Positions 52,901 through 59,639 of a DNA stretch of 64,000 nt are shown here, in pieces. Numbering within the stretch: position 1 is the stretch's first letter; every line of letters starts with the position of its first letter. The notes beneath the pieces were generated by a model. The model ran no database searches. It saw only the letters and a list, made by a program, of their open reading frames with translations, and was not told the origin of the DNA. The translations under genes were made by a program, and so were the position numbers. The DNA comes from Epiperipatus broadwayi (lineage: Eukaryota > Onychophora > Udeonychophora > Euonychophora > Peripatidae): NCBI GenBank assembly GCA_028023455.1, contig JAQFVV010000031.1, positions 2,234,001-2,298,000 of the forward strand, written 5' to 3'.

Positions 52901-53630
52901 TAAATAAAACGAAAATTATTTTATTTTAAATTGTAATATTTGAATCTATCTACTAAACGAATATTTACTAAATGAATTTTATTTTAAATCAAAATATATT
53001 ACGACGGTAATATATTTGTAAATAGATCCAAACAAAATAACTAACAATTTATAATTTTGATATGTTTTAAAATGGATATCATAGTGTGTGCGCAATTACG
53101 ACTTATATAACTTACTTTTTAATAAATGTAAATTATGTGAACAAATACATAATTCATAATATTTTATTTTATTTGGGAATAAGTTATATATATCATACGA
53201 GCATTGTGCTCGTGGTTTAAAATTAGGTGGGATTTTCGGTATATAAGTGTATTGCAGACACACTACGATAGATTGGGGTTCAAACTAAGGTATGAGGGTA
53301 GGAAGTAGGTGAGAAAAGGTGAAACGAAGATCTGCAAAGCAGACCTTACTGTTTCAATATAGATACAGAAAAAAGGAATTTTAAGTACCACCATTTCTTT
53401 TTAATGAATTTAATTATTTATTGATTTTAACATGTACACACACGCACACAAAGAAATCTTTTCAGAACATAATTTCATTATTTTTTATATAGTTCTAAAA
53501 ATATTAATTATTTGTAAAAAATATTGTTCATTTCAAATAAATAAATAAATTAGAAGATGGGTACTCACTCAAAAGGTTTAGAACAATATTGGCTAAACAT
53601 CGTAACAAGAATATCCAAAACAATTATTGC
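13823..53630 (-). CDS. FARSB: Phenylalanine--tRNA ligase beta subunit, cytosolic (FARSB), C-terminal nine exons
   Basis: Cytosolic PheRS is an (alpha-beta)2 complex that charges tRNA-Phe. The alpha chain holds the active site, and the beta chain supplies editing and tRNA-binding domains plus a catalytic-like core. The joined exons 53630-53569, 49551-49500, 42095-42034, 34690-34483, 34396-34316, 24873-24781, 22170-22053, 17446-17291 and 13974-13823 make 984 nt, 327 codons plus TGA, with no stop or frameshift. Landmarks are [20 protein letters not shown] (B5 domain), [61 protein letters not shown] and [11 protein letters not shown]. These match animal FARSB closely and in order. The animal protein is about 590 residues, so the N-terminal editing part must lie upstream of 64000. 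All eight introns are GT-AG. The gene appears intact and functional. Confidence 0.97.
13975..17290 (-). other. FARSB intron h-i, 3.3 kb
   Basis: AT-rich, with several poly-A/T runs. A degenerate tandem repeat is listed at 15875-15990. No embedded gene is recognised; open frames such as 14707-14934, 15572-15793 and 16150-16380 have no domain and low-complexity composition. Confidence 0.6.
15875..15990. repeat. Degenerate tandem repeat, about 40-bp period
   Basis: The phrase TTTCTACTGAAGTATA..TTATGAAAGTAATTTCTCAA occurs about two and a half times. Confidence 0.6.
17291..17446 (-). CDS. FARSB: FARSB exon h
   Basis: 156 nt, entered and left in phase 1: [52 protein letters not shown]. Acceptor TTTTTTTTTCAG with a strong pyrimidine tract, donor GTAAGT. 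Confidence 0.97.
20663..20828 (+). repeat. Interspersed repeat, left arm of inverted pair
   Basis: Contains CAAGCCAGAGTAATCAATTG, GTGCCTACTCATCCAATATC, CAGACTAGTTTCTTTCTTGT and ATCAGTGAGGAGCC. The reverse-complement copy is at 20945-21110 and a diverged copy at 12765-12917. Confidence 0.85.
20945..21110 (-). repeat. Interspersed repeat, right arm of inverted pair
   Basis: Reverse complement of 20663-20828 with over 85 % identity by eye and a spacer of about 115 bp. The transcript of this FARSB intron could form a long hairpin here. The unit is about 165 bp, with no tRNA-like boxes found. Confidence 0.85.
21571..21670 (+). mobile_element. hAT-like transposon end
   Basis: AGGGGTCCCCAACCTTTTTG, followed by AAGAGCACATTCTATAA and CTGGCCAGGTGGCGGGC, resembles the well-known CAGGGGTCCCCAACC terminus of hAT/Charlie-type elements. 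The matching opposite terminus was not found nearby, so the copy is partial. Confidence 0.5.
22053..22170 (-). CDS. FARSB: FARSB exon g
   Basis: 118 nt, encoding [20 protein letters not shown] and [19 protein letters not shown] with one base left over. The block RTTLLPGLL(K)T...N....PLK.FE is a hallmark of the beta-subunit core. Donor GTAAGT. Confidence 0.97.
22301..22656 (-). mobile_element. Composite tRNA-SINE, minus copy (left arm of a large palindrome)
   Basis: Read on the minus strand: a conserved leader (about 120 bp, near CCTAAGTCC..TTCAA), then a tRNA-like A box TAGCTC.GTTTGGTAGAGC within 22540-22570, a hammerhead-like core (CTGAAGA ... GAAAC, 22426-22459), and a tail ending TGGGAATAGTCCAACATATC. 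Its reverse complement follows at 22708-23019. This arm keeps about 70 bp that the other arm has lost. Confidence 0.8.
22708..23019 (+). mobile_element. Composite tRNA-SINE, plus copy (right arm of the palindrome)
   Basis: Near-identical reverse complement of 22301-22656 around a 51-bp spacer. It has the A-box-like ATAGCTCAGTTGGTAGAGCG (22801-22820) and a B-box region decayed to GTGCGAGTTGAACTTC. It lacks the segment between about GTGAATATTG and the TATTGTCTATTTGTGTG block, i.e. the hammerhead-like core. I considered a tRNA gene and rejected it because box B and the acceptor stem do not fit. Confidence 0.8.
24026..24437 (+). mobile_element. Composite tRNA-SINE, full-length plus copy
   Basis: Leader ATGTATGGAAACCACTAATC and TTGCTCTTAGGAAAAAA, then tRNA-like A box TTGCTCAGTTAGTTAAAG (near 24147) and box B GGTTCAATTCC (near 24207). 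Next come CCAGCAACACCTGAAGA, AAGAG...CTCTTGAAAT (24247-24279), and a tail with AAAGACATTCAATACTTAAT and ATGATGGAAATAGACCAATA. Short inverted ends around TATATTGGTCTAT are visible. About 410 bp; same family at 22301-23019, 35985-36105 and 54285-54702. Confidence 0.8.
24781..24873 (-). CDS. FARSB: FARSB exon f
   Basis: 93 nt, 31 codons in phase 0: [20 protein letters not shown], then [11 protein letters not shown]. Acceptor ATTAG, donor GTAATT. Confidence 0.96.
29340..29400 (-). mobile_element. LINE 3'-end fragment (RTE type)
   Basis: On the minus strand GAGGCTAGAGATTAGAGAAG and ATGGATTGAACTTGGAGAGA match the 3' segment of the plus-strand LINE at 9890-9935. Only about 60 bp is alignable. Confidence 0.55.
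30190..32550 (-). mobile_element. RTE/BovB-type LINE, decayed but spanning endonuclease to C-terminus
   Basis: Minus-strand frames, from 5' to 3', recover three domains in order. First, endonuclease: [13 protein letters not shown] near 32370 and [13 protein letters not shown] near 32150 (the family has GDFN; here Asp is Gly), then [19 protein letters not shown]. Second, reverse transcriptase: [17 protein letters not shown] (about 31330) and [20 protein letters not shown], followed by a frameshifted [12 protein letters not shown] (31100-30960). Third, the C-terminal WAGH-like block near 30330. Stops and frameshifts are numerous, so it is inactive. The longest surviving frame is 31250-31594. 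Confidence 0.75.
33085..33651 (+). mobile_element. Penelope-like element fragment: RT end plus GIY-YIG endonuclease
   Basis: A plus-strand frame from 33085 ([20 protein letters not shown] ... YDFISLPF) resembles the region after the RT domain of Penelope-like elements. After a frameshift at about 33305 come [15 protein letters not shown] (GIY-YIG core, 33353-33400), then [20 protein letters not shown] and [20 protein letters not shown], ending at TAG 33649-33651. The order and spacing fit the C-terminus of an EN-positive Penelope element. Several frameshifts make it dead. Confidence 0.68.
34316..34396 (-). CDS. FARSB: FARSB exon e
   Basis: 81 nt, exactly 27 codons, phase 0 on both sides: [19 protein letters not shown] then TEALTFSL. 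It begins the catalytic-like core domain. It is separated from exon d by an intron of only 86 bp. Donor GTAAGT, acceptor TTTAG. Confidence 0.96.
34397..34482 (-). other. FARSB intron d-e, 86 bp
   Basis: The only short intron of the gene in this window. GT...AG, very A/T-rich, no branch point obvious. Confidence 0.9.
34483..34690 (-). CDS. FARSB: FARSB exon d (B5 domain)
   Basis: 208 nt, the longest exon here. It finishes the Asn codon and encodes the B5 domain body: [13 protein letters not shown], then [29 protein letters not shown] and ending VGAQ in phase 0. In the family the PPTR.D..H..D..ED.A..YG motif contributes to metal binding and the subunit interface. Acceptor TTTGTAG, donor GTAAAT (a weaker donor). 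Confidence 0.97.
35985..36105 (+). mobile_element. Composite tRNA-SINE, 3' tail only
   Basis: ACAGTTGAATGTAGCTGGAA, TTTCTAAAGACATTCGATAC and TTAATATTAGCTAATGGAAA match the tail of the copy at 24026-24437. The 5' three-quarters is absent. Confidence 0.72.
36302..37420. mobile_element. Non-autonomous DNA element, family D, copy 1
   Basis: 1119 bp with imperfect terminal inverted repeats: GGGTACTCATCTTTTAGCTA at the left, and on the complement of the right end GGGTGCTTGTCTTATAGATA, each followed by AAAGAT.CCG. TTATCA directly repeats at 36296-36301 and 37421-37426 as a possible target duplication. Right subterminal motif CGGCCCGAGAATGG (37338) and left CTGTTTCCGCGGCCG are shared with copies 2 and 3. 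The interior is unrelated to theirs apart from CCGTAAC words, and includes a telomere-like tract at 37016-37049. The 85-codon frame 36267-36524 crosses the left terminus and is not a gene. Confidence 0.75.
37016..37049 (+). repeat. Short telomere-like tract (CCCTAA-type)
   Basis: AACCCTAAACCTAACCC followed by TAAATCTAACCGTAAC: about five degenerate CCTAA(A/C) units inside family-D copy 1. It resembles the complement of the animal telomere repeat TTAGGG but is too short and too variable to be more than an interstitial relic or chance. Confidence 0.5.
38190..38660 (+). mobile_element. Non-LTR retrotransposon reverse transcriptase fragment
   Basis: Plus-strand frames with indels: [20 protein letters not shown] (equivalent to the QFGFRKGKGTRDAI finger motif), FVDLEK.F.R..W, and, in the frame 38446-38655, [14 protein letters not shown], which is the catalytic F/YADD motif and its surroundings. 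Both flanking parts are missing. It is inactive: frameshifts lie between the blocks. Confidence 0.75.
40327..40362. repeat. TA / CATA microsatellite
   Basis: Ten TA units followed by about four CATA units. Confidence 0.9.
41245..41530 (-). repeat. Diverged copy of the foldback element
   Basis: Read on the minus strand it shares with 7910-8090: the AAGGATGGTTCCACTCTT block (AGGGTGGTAACCACTCTT), TTTAC..TCTTTATATAT, CAGTCTAAAGCA, GTGTGAAGCTTTAAATA and the palindromic TACTACGCAGTAGTTT. At the other side lies ATCTGATTGGCTGT, the arm block. Second arm not clear. Confidence 0.6.
42034..42095 (-). CDS. FARSB: FARSB exon c
   Basis: 62 nt, encoding [20 protein letters not shown] and two bases of an Asn codon. 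It marks the start of the B5 region (YR-E-I-----IN--VG). Acceptor TTTTAG, donor GTAAGT. Confidence 0.92.
43873..44588. mobile_element. Non-autonomous DNA element, family D, copy 2
   Basis: 716 bp. Terminal inverted repeats of about 28 bp: left GGTTGTTTTCTCATCCCTGG, right (complement) GGTTGTTTTCTCATCCTTGG, followed by TGTT.GCC. It is flanked by ATTTTTTT at 43865-43872 and 44589-44596 (8 bp). The right subterminal CGGCCCGGAATCG (44513) and left CCGTTTCACCGGCC are shared with copies 1 and 3. The interior has three short hairpin repeats of the type TTTCTATG.TAAAA.GCAGAA near 43975, 44068 and 44117, and repeats of CCGTAACTTTAAAGACACAC. Open frames on both strands here result from these repeats. 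Confidence 0.82.
44168..44407 (+). repeat. Internal repeats of family-D copy 2
   Basis: CCGTAACTTTAAAGACACAC plus AAACTCAAAAACAA and AAGATTAATAAACATTTAC occur at 44168-44227 and 44342-44407, with a shortened third unit at 44284-44310. They are separated by poly-A. Confidence 0.8.
46138..46312. repeat. Direct repeat, copy 1
   Basis: Begins TGTTATATATAGAGCTC and contains CCTCAATGAGGTGCTAGGAT, ATTCAAGCAT.AGATTAAAAA and AAGCCCAGCACTTTATCTAA. A second copy lies about 380 bp away, in the same orientation. Confidence 0.85.
46521..46685. repeat. Direct repeat, copy 2
   Basis: About 85 % identical to 46138-46312 over its length. The two could be a tandem duplication with a 210-bp spacer or small terminal repeats of an element of about 550 bp. 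No coding is seen between them. Confidence 0.85.
49500..49551 (-). CDS. FARSB: FARSB exon b
   Basis: 52 nt. It completes the Glu codon and encodes [17 protein letters not shown], ending in phase 0. Acceptor TTTTACAG, donor GTAAGT. The phase fit to both neighbouring exons supports this short exon. Confidence 0.9.
50610..53350. mobile_element. Compositionally distinct island, probably an unclassified retroelement or DNA element
   Basis: Higher G+C and more CpG than the surroundings, with sharp edges near TGTAACGGTC (50610) and GCAAAGCAGACC (53345). A perfect 13-bp inverted repeat GTCAGAATCGTCT pairs 50617-50629 with 52076-52088. It contains a roughly 50-bp tandem duplication (52499-52593) and short hairpins such as GAGCATTGTGCTC (53200). 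The minus frame 51421-51666 has no domain I recognise. No RT, integrase or transposase motif found. It could be a long solo LTR starting TGTAACG. Confidence 0.4.
52499..52593. repeat. Tandem duplication, about 50-bp period
   Basis: AACTCAGAAACCTTT..ACAACTCAGAATTCTTTA.AAGCTTAGAAT occurs twice in a row, with few differences. Confidence 0.85.
53569..53630 (-). CDS. FARSB: FARSB exon a (first exon in window)
   Basis: 62 nt, entered in phase 0 and left with two bases over. It encodes [20 protein letters not shown] and the first two bases of a Glu codon. The motif VLDI.VTMFS.YC is typical for the segment before the B5 domain. Acceptor TTTTTCAG at its 5' side, donor GTGAGT at its 3' side. Confidence 0.93.
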
Positions 53631-54284
53631 CTGAAAAATAATAATAGAAATAGATTATCCACTATTACATATTTATTTCGTTAAAAAAACAAAAAAAAAG
53701 TTATAGCATATATTTTTTAAAAAAAGATAGTTTATTATTAATAAAAGTTACACTAAACATAATACTTCACACTAAATTGTTCACACCTATTAACTTAATT
53801 AATATATTAATTAATAATCATGAATCTTTTTTTGAGAATAATAAACTAAGCTAATATAGTATTGCTTTATATCTATTTCATCTTTCATATTATATTAACT
53901 TCAAATAGACATAAAACTCTCAAATAATCTTTTAGCATCATCAGAATTTTCAACTCCAACTTATCTAGTTATTTTCTTTTCCAGTATAAGCTACTCTATG
54001 CAATGAAAATCATATGAAAATAAAAATAATCACAAATATAATACATTTTTAGTATTAAAAAACTAAACAAACAAAACCCATTAAATACTGAATATAAAAA
54101 TGATAAACTTTCTTAATAAAAAATATTTATATTTCTTAATAATTTTTGCATTTAATAATAATGAAATCTAACAAAATTTTTTTCCAGAAACCATAGAAAT
54201 ATATTAATAAAAATGAATTTAAAAAATAATAAATAAATCTCCTTTAATGCATTACTTAAAAAAAAGATACTCAAGTATTATTTT

Positions 54285-54702
54285 CCTGAAGATTTGTGAT
54301 TACGGTATTTTAGTTGTATTTATATATTAGACTATTTCCATCATCTAATATTAAGCACTGAATATCTTTAAAAAAATTTAACTTTATTTAAATATTCCAA
54401 TTACATTAAACTGTTAGTAATAGCATACAGGTTAGTATATGCACAATGTTTCAAGAGGTATTATTTCCCCCTCTTCTTCAGGTGTTGCTGGCTTGACCAG
54501 TGACAGCACTAGCATGGAAATCGAACCTGGACCTTAGATTCTTAAATTTTAAGGTAATGCTCTAACCAACTACTAAACCATCCTGTTAAAGGCAACAGTC
54601 AGTAGAACTTTCATATACTTATCTACAAGGTTCCTCCTGATTTCTCTACTTTTTTCTAAGAGCAAAGTTGATTAGTGGTTTCCATACATTATGTATAGTC
54701 AC
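54285..54702 (-). mobile_element. Composite tRNA-SINE, full-length minus copy
   Basis: Reverse complement of the 24026-24437 copy along its entire length: leader ending ATGTATGGAAACCACTAATC, tRNA-like boxes (box B complement GAACCTGGACC near 54525; A-box region near 54565), core CTGAAGA...GAAAC (54448-54481) and the tail. Confidence 0.8.
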
Positions 54703-54839
54703 ACTAGGTTGACCTACGGGGTTATTTGCCATTGTCATGTGAGCAGCTTCTTTTTTGTACCTTTTCCTCTCTATTCAATATTTTTGTATTTTACCAATTG
54801 ATACATGGTCTGCTACCTTAGATATATCTGTTTTCTCTC

Positions 54840-55068
54840 TTCTAATTATCAATTTGTGCTCTTACAAATTCAAATGGGGCAACTGTCTCACCAAAACGGC
54901 ATCTATAAAATACCATGTGAATGTGGAAGAATATATATTGTTGAAACCAGTCACCTCATTGAAAAGTGATTGCAAGAGTACAAACTGATGATTAAAAGAG
55001 AGAAAACAGATATGTCTAAGACAGCAGACTATGTATGTGTCAATGAACATCCTTAGATTTTTGAACAT
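54840..55068 (+). mobile_element. Penelope-like element fragment, GIY-YIG domain
   Basis: The plus-strand frame from 54898 reads GIYKIPCECGRIYIVETSHL, a stop, then LQEYKLMIKREKTDMSKTAD and YVCVNEHP.IFEH. This matches the GIY-YIG endonuclease of Penelope-like elements (GIY.IPC.CG..YIGET, then a conserved AxxxHxxxxxH-like end). The Gly of the YIG motif is Val. A frameshift lies just upstream. It is not the same copy as 33085-33651. Confidence 0.7.
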
Positions 55069-55069
55069 T

Positions 55070-55196
55070 GAATTTTTAAGATAACACTCTAACCAACTGA
55101 ACCATCCTGCTAAAGTTGATTAAAATGTTACTTTAAAAATTCAAGACCCAAGAGACTTTGGCAGGATGGATCAGTAGAGTGTTATCTTAAAAATTC
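55070..55196. repeat. Inverted pair of SINE tRNA-like heads
   Basis: 55070-55115 (complement of a head: TCTAACCAACTGAACCATCC) and 55155-55196 (GGCAGGATGGATCAGTAGAG) are reverse complements separated by about 40 bp. Both correspond to the A-box region of the composite SINE. Only the head is present. Confidence 0.7.
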
Positions 55197-56491
55197 TATT
55201 AAATTTTTTACATTTAAGTATAAAATTCTATAGAAAAGCACTACAAATAAATGATCTCAAATAATCATTAATGGGGTGTTTCCCATAAAACAATTATAAT
55301 TGCATTTTTCAAAGTGCAAATAATGAATTTACATTAAATATTTATTTCAATAAAATAAGCAGTAAAAGAATTTTTCATATTAAAAAAGAACAAACTACAA
55401 ATTATCTCAATTAATATATATTGTACATATATGTATGTTCTCATTTCTCATATATATATTCTTTAATTAGAAAAAAAAAATTTCTTCTTTTATATGGAAA
55501 TTTATGTGTACGTATATTATATGTATAATTTATAGTTGATAAATTAATAAGTAGTGAATGAATATAATGTTATAAGAAATGTTATTTTAATATATTATTT
55601 TTCTTATTAAATAATTAATATATTCAGTTATTTAGTTTTATTTCTGTAAAATAAAACATTAAGAAAGAAAGTGTAAAATAAAGTGATCAAGATTAGTAGA
55701 TTGGGATATGAAAATGTACACGTGTGAGTATGAATGTTTTAAATATAAAACATTTTTACACAAATCTTTTAATGACAGATTGCAAGCTTTGTTGTTTTTG
55801 TGTTATCTAGATTGTAGATATCTAGAGAAGGAAGTGATTCTTGGATGGAATAAAAGTAACAATTAATCCTAAGTTTTTTATTAATTGCGACAGACTGTCA
55901 AACTTGTGAAGCTTTGATCTTTTATCTCAAGATAGGATTTCCAGGTGGTCCTTTTCTTTGATGAAAGATTCACAATATAAACGAATGAAACAATATTTAG
56001 TGGGTAGTTTTTTCAATATTATTAGAGAAGAGATGTAGGCAGTCAGTTTTTTTTTTAATGTTATGAAAAAGAGAGTGAGCGATTGATTTATTTTCATTCT
56101 TTAAAGGAATTGAGGAAGGAGAAAAATGACTCTTGATTTAAAGTCAGTATAGACGAAGATGTGCATATATATAAGTAATTCCCAGCAATATTAAGAAAAA
56201 AAAAATGGAACAAAATTGAATTTCTTGAAAGAAGTTATTGACAATTCTATAAAATGATATTAATATATTTTGCTGTGTATAATACAATGAATTTGCATTG
56301 CTAAAACCATTGTTTCTGCTTCCTGGAATCCTACAGAATGGGTTAAAATCACTAATCTACTATGGACTCATATACCGGTCTATAGTAACCAAAAGAATGG
56401 ACAAATTTAAAACCAGCCACAAACATCATCTAATAATCATCTTTGACAGGAAAAGAGAAAGAAGAGATGAATAAAAGCCATATATAGCCAG
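55197..56491. other. AT-rich DNA, nothing recognised
   Basis: No coding motif or paired repeat found. Confidence 0.45.
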
Positions 56492-56755
56492 AATGGTAGA
56501 GACAAGCAAATCCACCAGTTCATACTTACCTAAAAGTATTTGTAATAACTTTTTTTTTTTTTGAAATGGTAGAAGCAAGCCAGTCAATGAATTCAGCGTT
56601 ATCAAAAGCATCAACAATAAATAATTTTAAAATTGTGGAAGCAGCAAGTCAATTAATTCATGTTTATTAGAAGGTATCAACAAGAACTTTTCTTTTTTTA
56701 AATGGAGCAAGGACAAGCAGTCGGAAAATTCAAACTCGGGACATTTATAAGAAGT
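56492..56755. repeat. Degenerate tandem repeat, about 70-bp period, 3-4 units
   Basis: Units start with variants of AATGGTAGAAGCAAGCCAGT, followed by CAATGAATTCA... and ATCAACAA...; starts near 56492, 56564, 56630 and 56698. Units differ by 20-30 %. Confidence 0.6.
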
Positions 56756-58239
56756 GAAAATAATCGGGTAACTATGAACTTTCATTAACAGATCTTTTAT
56801 TCTTGCTTATTAAAAGTAAACCTTAATTTATTGGTCAAAGCATTATTTTTTCTTTTGATACAGAAACATTAAAGGCTTGTTTATCGATAGTCATTCTCAA
56901 TATCACATAACATAACACAAACACAGTTTAAATCTTTAAACTTAAATTTTCATTATTTTTTATTATTTTTTTTATATTATATATTGTAATATTGAAATGT
57001 TTTTTTTTTATTGTTCTTCAGTTGTAATGATAATGAGCAACCTATAAATATATGCATTTATAATGTTTTGTTTTTGTATTTATCTTGTTGCATATTAAAA
57101 TTGATATAATGTATTTTCTTTTCTTTTGCTCAAAGTTGCAAGAATATTTTTTTTATATATGTGATTTCTGTATTAATCTCTAATATAAAGGGAACACATT
57201 TTAAAAATATATGTTGACATATCACAGGGTGTGTGTGCATGTGTAACTGCTTATACAAACACGTCAAAAGAATAGGTTATACATAATTAGTTTAAATATG
57301 GTAAATTATAAAGCAAGGCTTACATATGAATGGAAGTGAAATAAAACACAGGTTACACATGAAATTTATTTTTATGATATAATAAGTTAGGAAAGTCTTA
57401 AGTAAGCATTCAATGAAATATTTTTTTTTAATGTCATTTTAAGCCAGCTTATTTTAAAATTATCCAAAATGACAAACTTATATATAAAATTTTGTATTAA
57501 TTCTATATTGAATTAATGTAATAAAAAGCTATTTATCTAATTAGTAAATTTGATTTTAAAGAAGGAAAGAAGAATAGTATTAATAAAATATAATTATATA
57601 TCTTAATTGGTTTCCGAGTTATTATTAAAAATATTGTTATATTTTTCTTGTCTTAATTTTATTGTTTTAAATGATCATCGCTCGCAGATATTAAGAATCA
57701 TCAGCATTCGCAAATATTAAGAAAGCGTTTGCAAAATGTTAAGTAAACTAGAATGTTGATTTATCTTTAAGTATTTAAGGATTATGCTTGATAATAACCA
57801 AGTTTTAATAATTATAGTTCAATAATAGAAAGCTAAAATTATGTTGAGTCCATGAGTTTTGATCATCTTCATCAAAGATGGATATCGTGTTATTATTTAA
57901 AACACTGTTTCAAATAATACTATAAAGGAGTTAAGATCGCCATCATCATTGATTAAATAAATTATAAGCATTAAATCTAATGTTTAACATAATTAATATA
58001 TTTAGTAAATATGGGTGTATAGAAAGTTGAATATCACGTGGAGAGAAGCGTGATGATCAGTCATCATCACTAGTATTATTGAATCCTAGTTTTAATTATA
58101 AAAGTATTTTAGTAAATAACCATAAACTTCTAAATACTAGTGAATGTAATATTTAAATTCCATTTTGATAAGGGATGATTTTAATAAGTGCTTATGAGTT
58201 TATAAAGTTATTGTTGTGAGTTTATTAATAAGCTATGGC

Positions 58240-58310
58240 TGGTATCATCATCATTGTTATTATCATTATTATTATGATATTATTATCATCATCATTATTA
58301 CCTTTATATT
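58240..58310. repeat. ATC/ATT trinucleotide microsatellite
   Basis: Imperfect run of ATC, ATT and TTA triplets. Confidence 0.85.
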
Positions 58311-58970
58311 GTGATAAATAATCTAGTTAAATGGCCATCAATATCAATAATGGTCTTCACGATGCTTGTTTAGAAGCCATTAATAAGATTATACTTGTCT
58401 GTTCATCAATATATGTAAAATGAGCTAGCAATGTCTATAAGAGTCTCGATCTATATAAATTTTGGTGATATGGGGATCTTATGATTTTATAGATAAAATA
58501 TAAGAATGTCATTTTTTTTTTTTTGTTCATTAGTCATCCAAGTCATGTGTAGTAAAAATGTACCGAATGAGTTTGAACTCAGTACACTCTAAACAGATAT
58601 TTATCTAGATTTAAAACAATCTAGTGGCGCTCGTGGGAAAACACATGTACTTAGCTAGACTGAATAAAGAGTGATTTAATCCCTTTCCAACTTCATAATA
58701 TTAACTTTATATGATATTTTTTTTTATAAGTTGTCATGAATAGCACTAGTGTGTGCATATGACCATGAATGGTCTTATATAGTTGGAAAGAAGAATAGGA
58801 AGGATTCTTTGTTAAAAGAACCTAGTATTGGAGATAAGCGAAATGCACTCCAGGGATCTCACCGTGGGTAATTTTATTCAGTTGCTATATTTTATATTTC
58901 TGTTACAAAATATACATCCGGGTCTCATTTTATGTGGATTTATTTAATGTGATTTTGAAGTTAAGTGATA

Positions 58971-59103
58971 AAAATTATTAGATCAGAAGTTGAACTCCAA
59001 TAATGTGCTATTACTTTAAATATTATAAATTTCGCGCACTCATATATCATATTTAAAGTACTACGCATTATCGGAGTTCGACTTCCATCTAATAATTTCA
59101 ATA
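58971..59103. repeat. Palindrome with 55-60-bp arms
   Basis: 58971-59028 and 59044-59103 are reverse complements with scattered mismatches. Key blocks are AGAAGTTGAACTCC against GGAGTTCGACTTC and ATTACTTTAAATAT against ATATTTAAAGTACT. The loop is about 15 bp with CGCGC. Probably a foldback element. Confidence 0.78.
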
Positions 59104-59639
59104 TTTTCAGCGCTTTATAATAATACTGTAATAGAGTTTTTGCAATAAAGAAGTTCGAAATTCACTTAAAATCAGGATTTCCTCATTTTATATACACACA
59201 TTAAATTTTACTAGATTATAATGTAAATCTGTTCAAACATTATAGATGCCACTATGCGTGTTGTTTTTGCATTTTAAATCACATTCTATTTTTGCTTTTT
59301 AAAAAAAGAATAGATAATCAATTAATCATTTAATTTCTGCAAGTTTACTTTTAAAAAGTGAGTAACAGCGGTGGGCACAATTAAATTTGACAATTAAAAA
59401 AATCTGATTTTTAATTGTAATTAACAATTTAAAAATTACGTAATATGATCTGAAATTAATGTGATGTGAAAAATGAAATTTGATTTTTAAACGGAAATAA
59501 AAATTAAAAAATTAAAGACAAAAATAAGAATTTAATTTTTGTTAGTTTTAATTAAATTTTGCTCAAAAGTGGTGAGTAGGTGTCTTTTTATTATCATAAA
59601 TCTAAGTTCTTATTTTTATTTTAAACTTTTAGTTTACTC

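Larger units (their letters stand above)
49552..53568 (-). other. FARSB intron a-b, 4.0 kb
   Basis: Almost filled by a compositionally distinct island (50610-53350). Confidence 0.6.
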
